A stretch of 64,000 nt of DNA from JAHOYW01 sp963664605 (GTDB lineage Bacteria; Verrucomicrobiota; Lentisphaeria; Victivallales; Victivallaceae): contig OY761536.1 of NCBI GenBank assembly GCA_963664605.1, positions 3,844,001-3,908,000 on the forward strand, given 5' to 3'. The translations under genes and the position numbers were made by a program. Below, one piece after another: positions 1 to 7,319 of the stretch (positions within the stretch are counted from its first letter, which is position 1; each line of letters opens with the position of its first letter). Under the pieces are notes generated by a model, which had not been told where the DNA came from, did not search any database, and saw nothing but the letters and a program-made list of their open reading frames with translations.

Positions 1-2
1 TG

Positions 3-332
3 GCGGCAATCACAGTAGTCTTCGCGACCCGCCTTGACCTGGTCGCGAACCTGACCGTATGCTCGGTTATTTTCTTCCTTGGACTAATTTCCAGTTATCT
101 ATTCCTGGGGGATACAGGCTCCCCTGTCCTGAATTTTATCTTCAGAATATTTTATGCCATCCTGCCTAACTGGCAATTTTTCTGGTTAGCGGATGCGCTG
201 GCGACCCACAGGCCGGTTCCAGCATCGTATCTCTTATGGGCAGCAATATATGTAATTCTTTATGTATCATTATGCACGATGTGGGCAGTAGTGGTATTCC
301 AAAACAAAGAAATTGCCAAAGATACAAGGTAG
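3..332 (+). CDS. ABC-type transporter permease, C-terminal part
   Basis: This reading frame is open from the left edge and ends at a TAG at 330-332, giving the last 109 residues of an integral membrane protein. Three or four hydrophobic stretches are visible, including one around VCSVIFFLGLISSYLFLG and one around AAIYVILYVSLCTMWAVVVF, followed by a short charged tail. The loop LPNWQFFWLADAL resembles ABC-2 type permeases of Verrucomicrobia and Planctomycetes. That family assignment is from memory of the pattern. The N-terminus lies outside the window, so the ATPase partner and substrate cannot be seen. The next gene starts 40 bases downstream on the same strand. Confidence 0.6.
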   Translation, partial: AAITVVFATRLDLVANLTVCSVIFFLGLISSYLFLGDTGSPVLNFIFRIFYAILPNWQFFWLADALATHRPVPASYLLWAAIYVILYVSLCTMWAVVVFQNKEIAKDTR

Positions 333-372
333 TTTTAAGTTTTAAGGGTTAAGATTTAAGAGGAGGAAATTA

Positions 373-1878
373 GTGTCAACAAAACTGCTTCTGCTGTTGT
401 CATTTGCCTGCATATTGTCCTGCAATGCCAAGCCAATCGAAGAAAAAAACGGCAAAACTATAATTACCCTGAAAGTTTATAATCTTCCTGATCCTGAAAG
501 CACTAGTTTTAATGTTAGAGCAGACCTGAAAGCTCTGGAATCGTTTAAAAAAGATTTTCCTGAAATATTCGCCACAAAATATAGAGTTAAATATAAAGCT
601 AATCCTAAAAAATACGGTAATTACAATTGGGATAATATTGAAATCAAATTTGTAAAGTATTCTGGAAAGTATATTAAAGGAGATAAAAATGATAAAAAGT
701 TTCTTGCTTCTGAAAATGCTCCGGATATACTTTATGTTAATTTCCGCATGTCATGTAGTTATATAAAAAACAATTTTCTCCTGCCATTGGATGAATATTA
801 CAAAACCTTGACCCCTAAACAAGTATCCTGGCGGGTTAACCCTAAAATAAGACCTGTAGCCCGCCGCAAAGGCCCAGACGGCAAAACACATTGGTGGACT
901 ATGCCTTACGATGGTTTACTCGGCAAAGCAATAGTTTTTCGTAAAGATGTATTTGACAAACTTAAAATTCCCTATCCTGATAAAGATTGGAATTGGAATG
1001 ACTTTATGCAGATATGCAAAAAGACTACCGACATCAGTAAGAATAAATATGCATTAAGGTTAGGATCAGGACCACATGAAGCATGGTACTGGACAACTTT
1101 TTTATGGTCCGCAGGAGGAGAAGTGGCTGCATATAATAAGAAAACAGAAAAGTGGGAATATGCTTTTAATTCTGATGCTGCAGTAAATGCTTTAGATTTT
1201 TATACCAGATTATGTATGGAAAAACATATTGGTAAAGATGGGAAAACTTACCGGGGATATGTTTACAAAAATTTTAAAAATGCAAACGATATGTGGAAGC
1301 ATGGTGATATCGCTATGGTGATTTTTTATATAGAAGATACGCTTATAACTACAATTGATCTGAAAAACCACGGGATTGTCCCGGTTCCAGTTGGCCCAAC
1401 AGGAATTCGCGGCAGTGAACTAAACAATAGAATGTTTGGAATAAACTCACAAATAAAAGACGCAGCAATAAAGGATGCGGCATGGGAGTATATACTCTAC
1501 TATGATTCTTCTAAGTCGCAAAAAATCAAAATTGATATGTTGGTTGAAGCCGGCATGGGACATCTTATAAATCCAGTATTTTTAAAAAAATATGGTTATG
1601 GTTCTATAGCGGAGAAAGTAGATAAGAAATTGGTTGAGACTTTAAATATAGCCATTGCCACAGGTGTCCCTGAACCGTATAGAGCAATAAGTTCAGGTTT
1701 ATCCTATGACTTCATGACTTATGTCTTAAGAACAGCTGCAAAGCTAGCAATGGAAAATAAACTTGCTCCTGTAGGTTCCAAGGCACGCTATAAACAATTA
1801 AAGTTGATTCTCAATCACGTCTGTGCTTACGCCAACAAGGTCAATGATAAGCAATGGCAGGAACTGAAAAAGAAATAA
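373..1878 (+). CDS. Extracellular solute-binding lipoprotein (family 1, sugar ABC transporter type)
   Basis: A 501-residue protein with a lipoprotein signal: a short hydrophobic N-terminus ending in ILSC, so Cys17 is the likely lipidated residue. The start is GTG, chosen because AGGAGG sits just upstream (around 361-366) and the signal peptide begins there. The body fits family 1 solute-binding proteins that feed sugars to ABC transporters: an early statement of the bound-protein fold (APDILYVNF), a central WNWNDFMQICKK segment, and WYWTTFLWSAGGE. No permease or ATPase follows it here. Substrate is unknown; an oligosaccharide is the default inference. Confidence 0.8.
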   Translation: MSTKLLLLLSFACILSCNAKPIEEKNGKTIITLKVYNLPDPESTSFNVRADLKALESFKKDFPEIFATKYRVKYKANPKKYGNYNWDNIEIKFVKYSGKYIKGDKNDKKFLASENAPDILYVNFRMSCSYIKNNFLLPLDEYYKTLTPKQVSWRVNPKIRPVARRKGPDGKTHWWTMPYDGLLGKAIVFRKDVFDKLKIPYPDKDWNWNDFMQICKKTTDISKNKYALRLGSGPHEAWYWTTFLWSAGGEVAAYNKKTEKWEYAFNSDAAVNALDFYTRLCMEKHIGKDGKTYRGYVYKNFKNANDMWKHGDIAMVIFYIEDTLITTIDLKNHGIVPVPVGPTGIRGSELNNRMFGINSQIKDAAIKDAAWEYILYYDSSKSQKIKIDMLVEAGMGHLINPVFLKKYGYGSIAEKVDKKLVETLNIAIATGVPEPYRAISSGLSYDFMTYVLRTAAKLAMENKLAPVGSKARYKQLKLILNHVCAYANKVNDKQWQELKKK

Positions 1879-1972
1879 ATCATATTTTTTTATTATGGCT
1901 TTGAACTTCTTGAAAACTATACTAAATTGTTATTTTGATTAATACATAATCCCTAAACGGAGACAGATAGAC

Positions 1973-3202
1973 ATGGCTAAAATCATGCCCTTTCATGGCT
2001 TAGTGCCGACACCGGAAAAAGCAAAGGAAGTAGCGGCAGTTCCCTACGATGTTGTAAATTCAGAGGAAGCCGCGGTGCTGGCGGCAGGTAATCCTCTATC
2101 ATTCCTGCACGTATCACGCCCTGAAATTGATATGGAACCCGGTATTGACCTGCATGATGACAGTGTTTACGCCAAAGCCGCTGAAAATTTCAAAAAGCTT
2201 TGCGAAATGGCTCCTTTGACCCTTGATTCCGAAGAACACCTCTATATTTACCGTTTAATCATGGGCAAGCATGTACAAACCGGTATTCTCGGTGCGGCAT
2301 CCGCTGATGACTACCGCAATAACATCATCAAAAAACATGAGAAAACCCGTCAAGACAAAGAAGATGACCGCACCCGTCATGTTATGACTTTGCGTTCACA
2401 CACTGGTCCAGCGTTCCTAACTTATAAGGATTCTGATGAAATTGATGCCCTGGTTGCGCAATTAAGCTCAAAAGCTCCAACTTTTGATTTGACTGCGCCT
2501 GATGGCATCCAACATACCTTATGGCGCGTGGATGCCGAAAACAGCAAAAAGCTTTCGGCAATGTTCGAAAAAATCCCATATTTGTATATTGCCGACGGGC
2601 ACCATCGCAGTGCAGCCGCAGCTCGCACACAGGCTGAATGCGCGCCCAAAAATCCGAATCATACCGGCAATGAAGATTACAACTATTTTCTGGCTGTAAC
2701 CTTTCCAGCTTCACAATTAAAGATCCTGCCGTATAACCGTGCAGTAAAAAGTTTAAACGGCTTAACAGCGGAACAGTTAAAAGAAAATATTTCTGAAAAA
2801 TTCACTATTAGCCCGACAGACAATCCTTCACCGCAAAAATCCGGTGAGTTCTGCATGTATCTGGAAGGCAAATGGTACTTGGTTCAACCCAAGTTTGATA
2901 TTACAAAACTTGGCGTCATTGAATGTCTTGATGTCAGCGTTTTGCAGGATAATATTCTGGCTCCCCTACTTGGCATTGATGATCCGCGTACAAGTACTGA
3001 AATAGATTTTATCGGCGGGATCAGGGGGACAAAGGAACTTGAAAGAATAGTTGATGACAATTCTCATGCAGTTGCGTTCTCTATGTTCGAGACAACCATC
3101 AAACAACTGATGGACATCGCCGACGCAGATGCAATTATGCCGCCCAAATCAACATGGTTTGAACCAAAACTTCGTGACGGTTTAGTCTGTCATAATTTCT
3201 AA
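1973..3202 (+). CDS. DUF1015 family protein
   Basis: A 409-residue cytoplasmic protein. The N-terminus (MPFHGLVPTPEKAKEVAAVPYDVV) and the motif IADGHHRSAAA around residue 208 are hallmarks of DUF1015, a family common in Firmicutes, Verrucomicrobia and Lentisphaerota, often near serine or phosphoglycerate metabolism genes. Biochemical function is not established. The start is supported by a purine-rich ACGGAGACAG upstream. Length is normal for the family and the frame is intact. The gene ends only 15 bases before the tRNA-Arg that serves as the prophage integration site. Confidence 0.9.
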   Translation: MAKIMPFHGLVPTPEKAKEVAAVPYDVVNSEEAAVLAAGNPLSFLHVSRPEIDMEPGIDLHDDSVYAKAAENFKKLCEMAPLTLDSEEHLYIYRLIMGKHVQTGILGAASADDYRNNIIKKHEKTRQDKEDDRTRHVMTLRSHTGPAFLTYKDSDEIDALVAQLSSKAPTFDLTAPDGIQHTLWRVDAENSKKLSAMFEKIPYLYIADGHHRSAAAARTQAECAPKNPNHTGNEDYNYFLAVTFPASQLKILPYNRAVKSLNGLTAEQLKENISEKFTISPTDNPSPQKSGEFCMYLEGKWYLVQPKFDITKLGVIECLDVSVLQDNILAPLLGIDDPRTSTEIDFIGGIRGTKELERIVDDNSHAVAFSMFETTIKQLMDIADADAIMPPKSTWFEPKLRDGLVCHNF

Positions 3203-3217
3203 TAAACAAATTTAAAT

Positions 3218-3293
3218 GCCCGGGTAGCTCAGGGGATAGAGCAACGGTTTCCTAAACCGTTTGTCGCGAGTTCGAATCTCGCCTCGGGTACCA
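3218..3293 (+). tRNA. tRNA-Arg (anticodon CCU)
   Basis: A complete 76-nt cloverleaf. The acceptor stem GCCCGGG (3218-3224) pairs with the 3' CTCGGGT. The anticodon stem ACGGT/ACCGT (3244-3248, 3256-3260) encloses the loop TTCCTAA with anticodon CCT at 3251-3253. The T arm carries TTCGAAT and CCA is encoded at 3291-3293. This is the integration target: from base 3247 onward the sequence is partly repeated 46,232 bp away. If crossover was in the anticodon arm, the 3' half here was supplied by the phage and restores a functional tRNA. Confidence 0.95.
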
Positions 3294-3297
3294 TTTT
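3247..3297. repeat. Left attachment repeat (attL side, inside tRNA-Arg)
   Basis: It matches 49479-49529 without gaps. Two blocks are identical: 13 bp in the anticodon arm (3247-3259, GTTTCCTAAACCG) and 15 bp at the tRNA end (3283-3297, CTCGGGTACCATTTT). The stretch between them, covering the T arm, differs at about nine positions, yet both versions keep a paired T stem. Tyrosine recombinases at tRNA genes commonly cross over in the anticodon arm, which would place the crossover in the 13-bp block. Confidence 0.85.
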
Positions 3298-3365
3298 AAA
3301 CACCTCATTATAAAGGTTTTACGCAAATCTTAATTAATGTTATCAATAAAGATAATAAACTTGTG

Positions 3366-3422
3366 TTTGAAACATTCAAGCAGGGAAATGATTTAAAGTA
3401 CCAACTTGTCCGATTGAAACAT
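3366..3422 (+). repeat. Candidate integrase arm-type sites (left)
   Basis: Two direct copies of a 10-mer sit just inside the left end: TTTGAAACAT at 3366-3375 and ATTGAAACAT at 3413-3422. The same word occurs twice, in the same orientation, just inside the right end (49431-49451). Short direct repeats flanking both att cores are what integrase N-terminal arm-binding domains recognise. The role is inferred from position and sequence only. Confidence 0.45.
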
Positions 3423-3433
3423 TTTTGACACAT

Positions 3434-3472
3434 CAAAAAAAATGGAGAGGCGATCACCACAAACGCCTCTCC
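3434..3472 (-). terminator. Rho-independent terminator, distal
   Basis: On the minus strand a perfect 9-bp stem (GGAGAGGCG with CGCCTCTCC, plus-strand 3444-3452 and 3464-3472) is followed by ATTTTTTTT. It lies beyond the first terminator at 3525-3552 and would stop leftward prophage transcription before the tRNA. The interval 3294-3592 otherwise contains only the arm-site repeats and the other terminator; no gene is supported there. Confidence 0.75.
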
Positions 3473-3524
3473 TGCGAGAATCGGGGACACAGGACCCTCG
3501 ATTCAGTATTGAATAAATTGTCAA

Positions 3525-3552
3525 CAAAAAAAGCTGGGCACATCACCCAGCT
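3525..3552 (-). terminator. Rho-independent terminator after the last prophage gene
   Basis: The minus strand reads AGCTGGG, a 7-base loop, CCCAGCT, then a run of seven T. It lies about 40 bases after the stop of the lipoprotein gene. Together with the terminator at 3434-3472 it insulates the host tRNA from prophage late transcription. Confidence 0.85.
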
Positions 3553-3592
3553 AATAAATTTAATTCTGTATTTTTTTGGAGTTTGTTTTTTG

Positions 3593-4129
3593 TCATCCAG
3601 GCTCAATATGCATGTCAGACGAAATTGGCTCTCCACTTGTATTTACAGACTTCTTACTCGCCACAGGTCCCTTATCAGATATACCATTGTTATTTACTTT
3701 TAATTCACGCATGGTTGCTCGTATAATATCACCAATATCAGCGGCAGTCAAATCTTTATGAAACGAGCCAAAACCGCCATCAATTTTACGTAAATACATA
3801 TCAAACATTGGAAACGGTTTTTCTGGTGTAATTGTAGTAATTTCTAAACCAGCTTTATAACCTTGCCCCCAACGTATCAACGACTTATGTTTGGTAGATT
3901 CTATAATCTGCTGTATAGGTGTCGTGCCTTCTTGTACAAGCTTCTTAACACATACCTTTTTATATTTGTACGTGTATGAGACGTTCCCACTTTTGTGTAC
4001 AGTTTTTTTAGTACATACCTTAACAGTATCGTAAAAAAACGTAGTCTGCTTGCCGGAGTTGCACCCAGCAAGAAACAAAGATACTATTGAAAACAATAGC
4101 AACAACACAAGAAGCCTAGGCATTCTCAT
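3593..4129 (-). CDS. Prophage lipoprotein (conversion protein or outer spanin candidate)
   Basis: A 178-residue protein with an N-terminal hydrophobic segment (LLVLLLLFSIVSLFLAGC) ending in a clear lipobox LAGC. It is therefore predicted to be secreted and lipid-anchored. An early basic stretch holds two VC-x-KK units. The rest is soluble and I do not recognise it. The start is fixed by AAAGGAGG six bases upstream. As the last gene of the left-end block, next to a holin-like protein, it could be an outer-membrane spanin, but it is long for that. A superinfection-exclusion or lysogenic-conversion lipoprotein is equally possible. Confidence 0.6.
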   Translation of the reverse strand: MRMPRLLVLLLLFSIVSLFLAGCNSGKQTTFFYDTVKVCTKKTVHKSGNVSYTYKYKKVCVKKLVQEGTTPIQQIIESTKHKSLIRWGQGYKAGLEITTITPEKPFPMFDMYLRKIDGGFGSFHKDLTAADIGDIIRATMRELKVNNNGISDKGPVASKKSVNTSGEPISSDMHIEPG

Positions 4130-4130
4130 T

Positions 4131-4535
4131 TTAAACCTCCTTTGTTAATTGGTTTATGATATATTCTAATTGCTCAAGTTTCCAAGGTTTTTTCTTTTCG
4201 CCCTGGTAGCTTACAGCAAAACGTCTTTTGAGTAATTCTAAGCAGATGTCTTCGCCGTCAATCAATAGCACGCCAAGCGGTCTGCCGTAGCAGTCAAACT
4301 GCGTTCTGCCTGTTTCAAGATGAAAGCCAAGTCCTGTTTTGATTTTACCTTTAACCCAAGCAGTAACTAATTTTCCGGCTTTTTTCTCAAGTTTATTTCT
4401 GGTTCGTGTTTCAGGAGTATCAATGTTTTTCAGCCTTATAGAAACATTAATAAGGGCAGAATCGAACCCCAAGCAAATCGTACCTTTTATGCTATCACCG
4501 TCAATGGCTTTTACATTTGTAAGTTTGTATCTCAT
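4131..4535 (-). CDS. Staphylococcal nuclease-like (TNase/SNc) protein
   Basis: A small OB-fold nuclease of about 134 residues. It opens with AIDGDSIKGTI, the SNase strand with calcium-binding aspartate, then IRLKNIDTPETR (catalytic Arg and Glu region), then CYGRPLGVLL carrying the second conserved Arg, and a C-terminal helix region. It is cytoplasmic or periplasmic; no signal peptide is visible. I chose the ATG at 4533-4535 because it follows the stop of the upstream membrane-protein gene by two bases; an in-frame start at 4571 would overlap that gene by 34 bases. Its place among lysis genes suggests a late role such as degrading host or released DNA, which is inference. Confidence 0.75.
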   Translation of the reverse strand: MRYKLTNVKAIDGDSIKGTICLGFDSALINVSIRLKNIDTPETRTRNKLEKKAGKLVTAWVKGKIKTGLGFHLETGRTQFDCYGRPLGVLLIDGEDICLELLKRRFAVSYQGEKKKPWKLEQLEYIINQLTKEV

Positions 4536-4537
4536 TA

Positions 4538-4786
4538 TTATTTCCCGAAGAATGCAGCGACTTTGCTCCAAAAACCAGCGACAACCAAGGTCACAACTCC
4601 ACTAATAAACGCAGTAACAATCACCCAGGTAGCAGCTTTTTTTCCGGTTTTCATGATGCCAACAAGTTCTTTCATGCCTTGCGCCGTTTCTGCATCAATT
4701 CCGTTGGGGCATTGAATTACTGGCTGATGAGTCTTTAATTCATCTGCTATGTATTTAGCTATGTCTTTCTTGTCTTTGGCTGTCAT
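4538..4786 (-). CDS. Small single-span membrane protein, holin candidate
   Basis: An 82-residue protein with a charged N-terminal half and one predicted transmembrane helix near the C-terminus (about residues 51-73, WVIVTAFISGVVTLVVAGFW), ending in a short basic tail. GAGGAG lies just upstream of the ATG. Small phage proteins of this size with a C-terminal membrane span next to lysis genes are often holins or holin-like. No holin family signature is recognisable, so the call rests on size, topology and position. Confidence 0.5.
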   Translation of the reverse strand: MTAKDKKDIAKYIADELKTHQPVIQCPNGIDAETAQGMKELVGIMKTGKKAATWVIVTAFISGVVTLVVAGFWSKVAAFFGK

Positions 4787-4799
4787 TTCTTCTCCTCAT

Positions 4800-5312
4800 T
4801 TATGGGTTTCTTTGTTCATAAAACTCATTTATTTCATCATCGCTAAGCTTTTTACCATTGATTAACTTACCGCTCATGAAGCTAGTCCAGCCGATTGAGC
4901 TTTGCACAGCATTATAATATCTGGTTGCTACAAAGTAGCGAGTTTTGCGGATTAGATAAGTATGTGTACCTGCCTCAATCCTACGCCTGAGATTGCTGAG
5001 AAAATCCCAATTTACCTGCTCAAAATATTCGTAAGCATCTTCAAGAGTTTTAAATGCTTTGGGCACAGAAAAACCAACGTCATGCAGATCAGAACAGCCA
5101 GTTATATTGAGCAAACCGATACTATCAGGAATTATGTGATAGATCAACTTGTTAAACCAACCGACTTGGGAGCCTACTCCATTACATAGTTTTTTGAACT
5201 TTTCATTTTTATACATCAAACAGAAATAAACATCAGCGGTCATCTGCATGAGCACACCGTCTGTTTTATATTTTTCGATATCACCAGTTTTATGTTTGTG
5301 CCAGCAAAGCAT
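4800..5312 (-). CDS. Phage protein with phospholipase A2-like core motif
   Basis: A 170-residue protein with no signal peptide or obvious membrane span. Around residues 44-75 it has NGVGSQ followed by IPDSIGLLNITGCSDLHD. The pairing of an N-G-x-G loop with a downstream C-x-x-x-HD recalls the calcium loop and catalytic His-Asp of phospholipase A2-like folds, and I recall related phage proteins with the same layout. The rest (FLSNLRRRIEAGTHTYLIRK, RYYNAVQ) looks helical. GAGGAGA precedes the ATG. Enzymatic activity is unproven; it could be a structural relative. It lies between a zincin and a holin candidate, so a lysis role is plausible. Confidence 0.4.
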   Translation of the reverse strand: MLCWHKHKTGDIEKYKTDGVLMQMTADVYFCLMYKNEKFKKLCNGVGSQVGWFNKLIYHIIPDSIGLLNITGCSDLHDVGFSVPKAFKTLEDAYEYFEQVNWDFLSNLRRRIEAGTHTYLIRKTRYFVATRYYNAVQSSIGWTSFMSGKLINGKKLSDDEINEFYEQRNP

Positions 5313-5315
5313 TAT

Positions 5316-5783
5316 TTATCTCCTCTTAAGTCTTGTGGCGCAACGCCTATTTACGTATTTAGTGAAAAACTTTTCGGCTTTCTCGGTTATGCGCCATGCA
5401 TCTTTTTCAAGCGTAATCTGGCGTAATACTGGAAGACAACAAAGAATGTACAAGACATTATATTTCTTGAACTGCCATGCGTGTCGTAATTCATGAACAA
5501 GAGTTGAAACGATACTTTCAGGCCATGGATCAGGGAAACCGGGCACATTACATTCGTTCGGCATCATGTAAACCGCTTTTCCTGCCCAGGGAATGAACGC
5601 TCCCATTATTCCACTTTCAACTGTCATTGCATCACACCATTTGATTTTATACTGTTTGTAATCGAAGTTTTTAAGCCACTTACCTTCCAGGGTAGCACAA
5701 TACGCCTCAAGCAATTCATCAAAAGACTTTTGCTGTTCAGCTGTAATGTTACGGCTATTCCTCAACGACAAAGATGTAAACAT
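5316..5783 (-). CDS. Zincin metallopeptidase-like protein (HELRH)
   Basis: A 155-residue protein with a HExxH motif (VHELRHAW, about residue 100) that would bind zinc, and an acidic stretch EKDAWRITEKAEKF downstream that could give the third ligand. Before it lies a strand-like VESGIMGAFIPWAGKAVYMMP, as in compact M78/SprT-like zincins. The ATG at 5781-5783 is preferred over the in-frame ATG at 5801 because GGAGG lies six bases before it and the upstream gene stops one base away. Substrate is unknown. In this block it could be the phage cell-wall-degrading or host-protein-cleaving enzyme. Confidence 0.6.
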   Translation of the reverse strand: MFTSLSLRNSRNITAEQQKSFDELLEAYCATLEGKWLKNFDYKQYKIKWCDAMTVESGIMGAFIPWAGKAVYMMPNECNVPGFPDPWPESIVSTLVHELRHAWQFKKYNVLYILCCLPVLRQITLEKDAWRITEKAEKFFTKYVNRRCATRLKRR

Positions 5784-5784
5784 T

Positions 5785-6288
5785 TTATTCCTCCACTTCA
5801 TCTGGCAGGTACTGGATCAGTTTTCCAAGCTGCTCGTAGGTATCAACCATAGGGGTTGCAGAGCCAATAAATTCCATATTCGTGACGATAGCATCATAAA
5901 TGGTTTTGATCTCCAGCTTGTAAGCAGTTTTGTCTTCAATAGCCTCTGTAGCATCTACAGCAGTACCGATTTCCTCAAGAGAAGCATCATGAGAAGCTCC
6001 AACTCCATCCAAAAGCTGTTTGTACTGGCGCACACGTGTTTCAAGGTCTGGATTAGCTTCGTACAAAGCTGAATAATGCATTTCATCAACTTGCGCTTGC
6101 GTATACCCGACCCGTTCCAGCCCATGTTCAGCAAGTTCTTCATCGCTGACAATCACGCCTTGGACGTACAGCGGAATGCGAAATTCTTGTGTGATTTGTT
6201 TTTCACGGACGACATACGGCGTTTTGATGTTCATTTCGTTGCCGCTTGCCTGGTCTTTTAACTTCCAAAGTACGATTTCTTCACTCAT
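5785..6288 (-). CDS. Probable tail-fibre accessory protein, unknown family
   Basis: A 167-residue acidic soluble protein directly downstream of the receptor-binding genes. The N-terminal half is beta-rich (IVLWKLKDQASGNEMNIKTP...EFRIPLYVQG). The C-terminal half is helical and ends in a Glu-rich tail. A strong AAGGAGAT precedes the ATG. I do not recognise the family. Tail-fibre chaperones often occupy this place and have about this size, so that is a reasonable but unproven idea. Confidence 0.5.
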   Translation of the reverse strand: MSEEIVLWKLKDQASGNEMNIKTPYVVREKQITQEFRIPLYVQGVIVSDEELAEHGLERVGYTQAQVDEMHYSALYEANPDLETRVRQYKQLLDGVGASHDASLEEIGTAVDATEAIEDKTAYKLEIKTIYDAIVTNMEFIGSATPMVDTYEQLGKLIQYLPDEVEE

Positions 6289-6348
6289 TTTATATCTCCT
6301 TGGTTAGATGTTTACTTGTAAAAATTGCATACGTATAGGACCCTTTTT

Positions 6349-7317
6349 TTAAAATATAGAAAAACGATACAATCCATTTGAAAATAAAACAGTTCCAGCT
6401 TCATTAAAAAATAATTCGCTTGTATACATTTTCATGTCTCGTGTATTTACTCGTACCATATCTGAAAAATCCCATGCTGTTGTTGCAGGTTCATATACTT
6501 CTATATACATATGACGACTAATAAATAATTGTAAGCCATTTGATCGTATAAAGATACCATCAATATTTGATGAATATGGGGCGATTGAATTTTGTTCAAT
6601 CTCTGTTGATAGTGTTGTGGGCATAGTAGATATATCCCAAGGCGAAGTAAGTTGCACTTGATGAAAAGCAGCTGAATTAGACTCAAAACCTATATACACG
6701 GTTGTACCTGTGTCGTTTAGAAAAAATCCACCTGTTTTTTGATAATTTACTGTAGGTGTGTATACAGGCGAATATTTACGTGCAGATACATTTGCAAGAG
6801 AATATGGGGTTGATAAATCATATTGATATAATCGTAGTGCATTAGACATAAATGTTGAAAATGTAGTGCCTGTATATGTTGTATATGCACCATATATATG
6901 AAGTCCATCAGGACTTATTTGTATGGGGCCTCGATACTTATGCCCAGGATGCTCACTGTATAATGTTGTATAGTGAGTACTTCCAGTACCAGCTTCTAAC
7001 TGCATCGCACGTACGTAAGTTAATGATGCTCTGTCCCATGCAGAACTCATAGAATATTCTATTAAATATGTACCGCCATATTGTATTGTATTCTCACCGC
7101 TTGGTACTGTGGCAGAACAAACAAAATATGCATGTAGCCCATTTAAACTAAATGCACAACCTTCAGTTAATCTTGAATAAGAACTATCAATTACAGAATC
7201 TGGAATCAATGATGACATGGAGGGATAAACGGCTCCCCTATATTCAAAAGCATCTATATTCCAAGGAATAATATTACCGTTAAAGCTAATATGTTTCAAT
7301 AAAGTAAAAGCATTCAT
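6349..7317 (-). CDS. Beta-propeller-like tail protein (receptor-binding candidate)
   Basis: About 322 residues built from at least four repeats of the type F-x-x-N/D-G-L-x-x-Y/F-x, for example FSLNGLHAYFV, ISPDGLHIYGA, FLNDTGTTVYIG and FIRSNGLQLFI. Each is followed by a strand with W-D or Y-D (SSAWDRASL, SPWDISTMP, TAWDFSDMV). This is the look of a beta-propeller. Host binding is inferred from its place after the long collagen-like fibre. The ATG at 7315-7317 is chosen because it sits two bases after the upstream stop; a longer frame from 7380 would overlap the fibre gene. Confidence 0.6.
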   Translation of the reverse strand: MNAFTLLKHISFNGNIIPWNIDAFEYRGAVYPSMSSLIPDSVIDSSYSRLTEGCAFSLNGLHAYFVCSATVPSGENTIQYGGTYLIEYSMSSAWDRASLTYVRAMQLEAGTGSTHYTTLYSEHPGHKYRGPIQISPDGLHIYGAYTTYTGTTFSTFMSNALRLYQYDLSTPYSLANVSARKYSPVYTPTVNYQKTGGFFLNDTGTTVYIGFESNSAAFHQVQLTSPWDISTMPTTLSTEIEQNSIAPYSSNIDGIFIRSNGLQLFISRHMYIEVYEPATTAWDFSDMVRVNTRDMKMYTSELFFNEAGTVLFSNGLYRFSIF

Positions 7318-7319
7318 AA

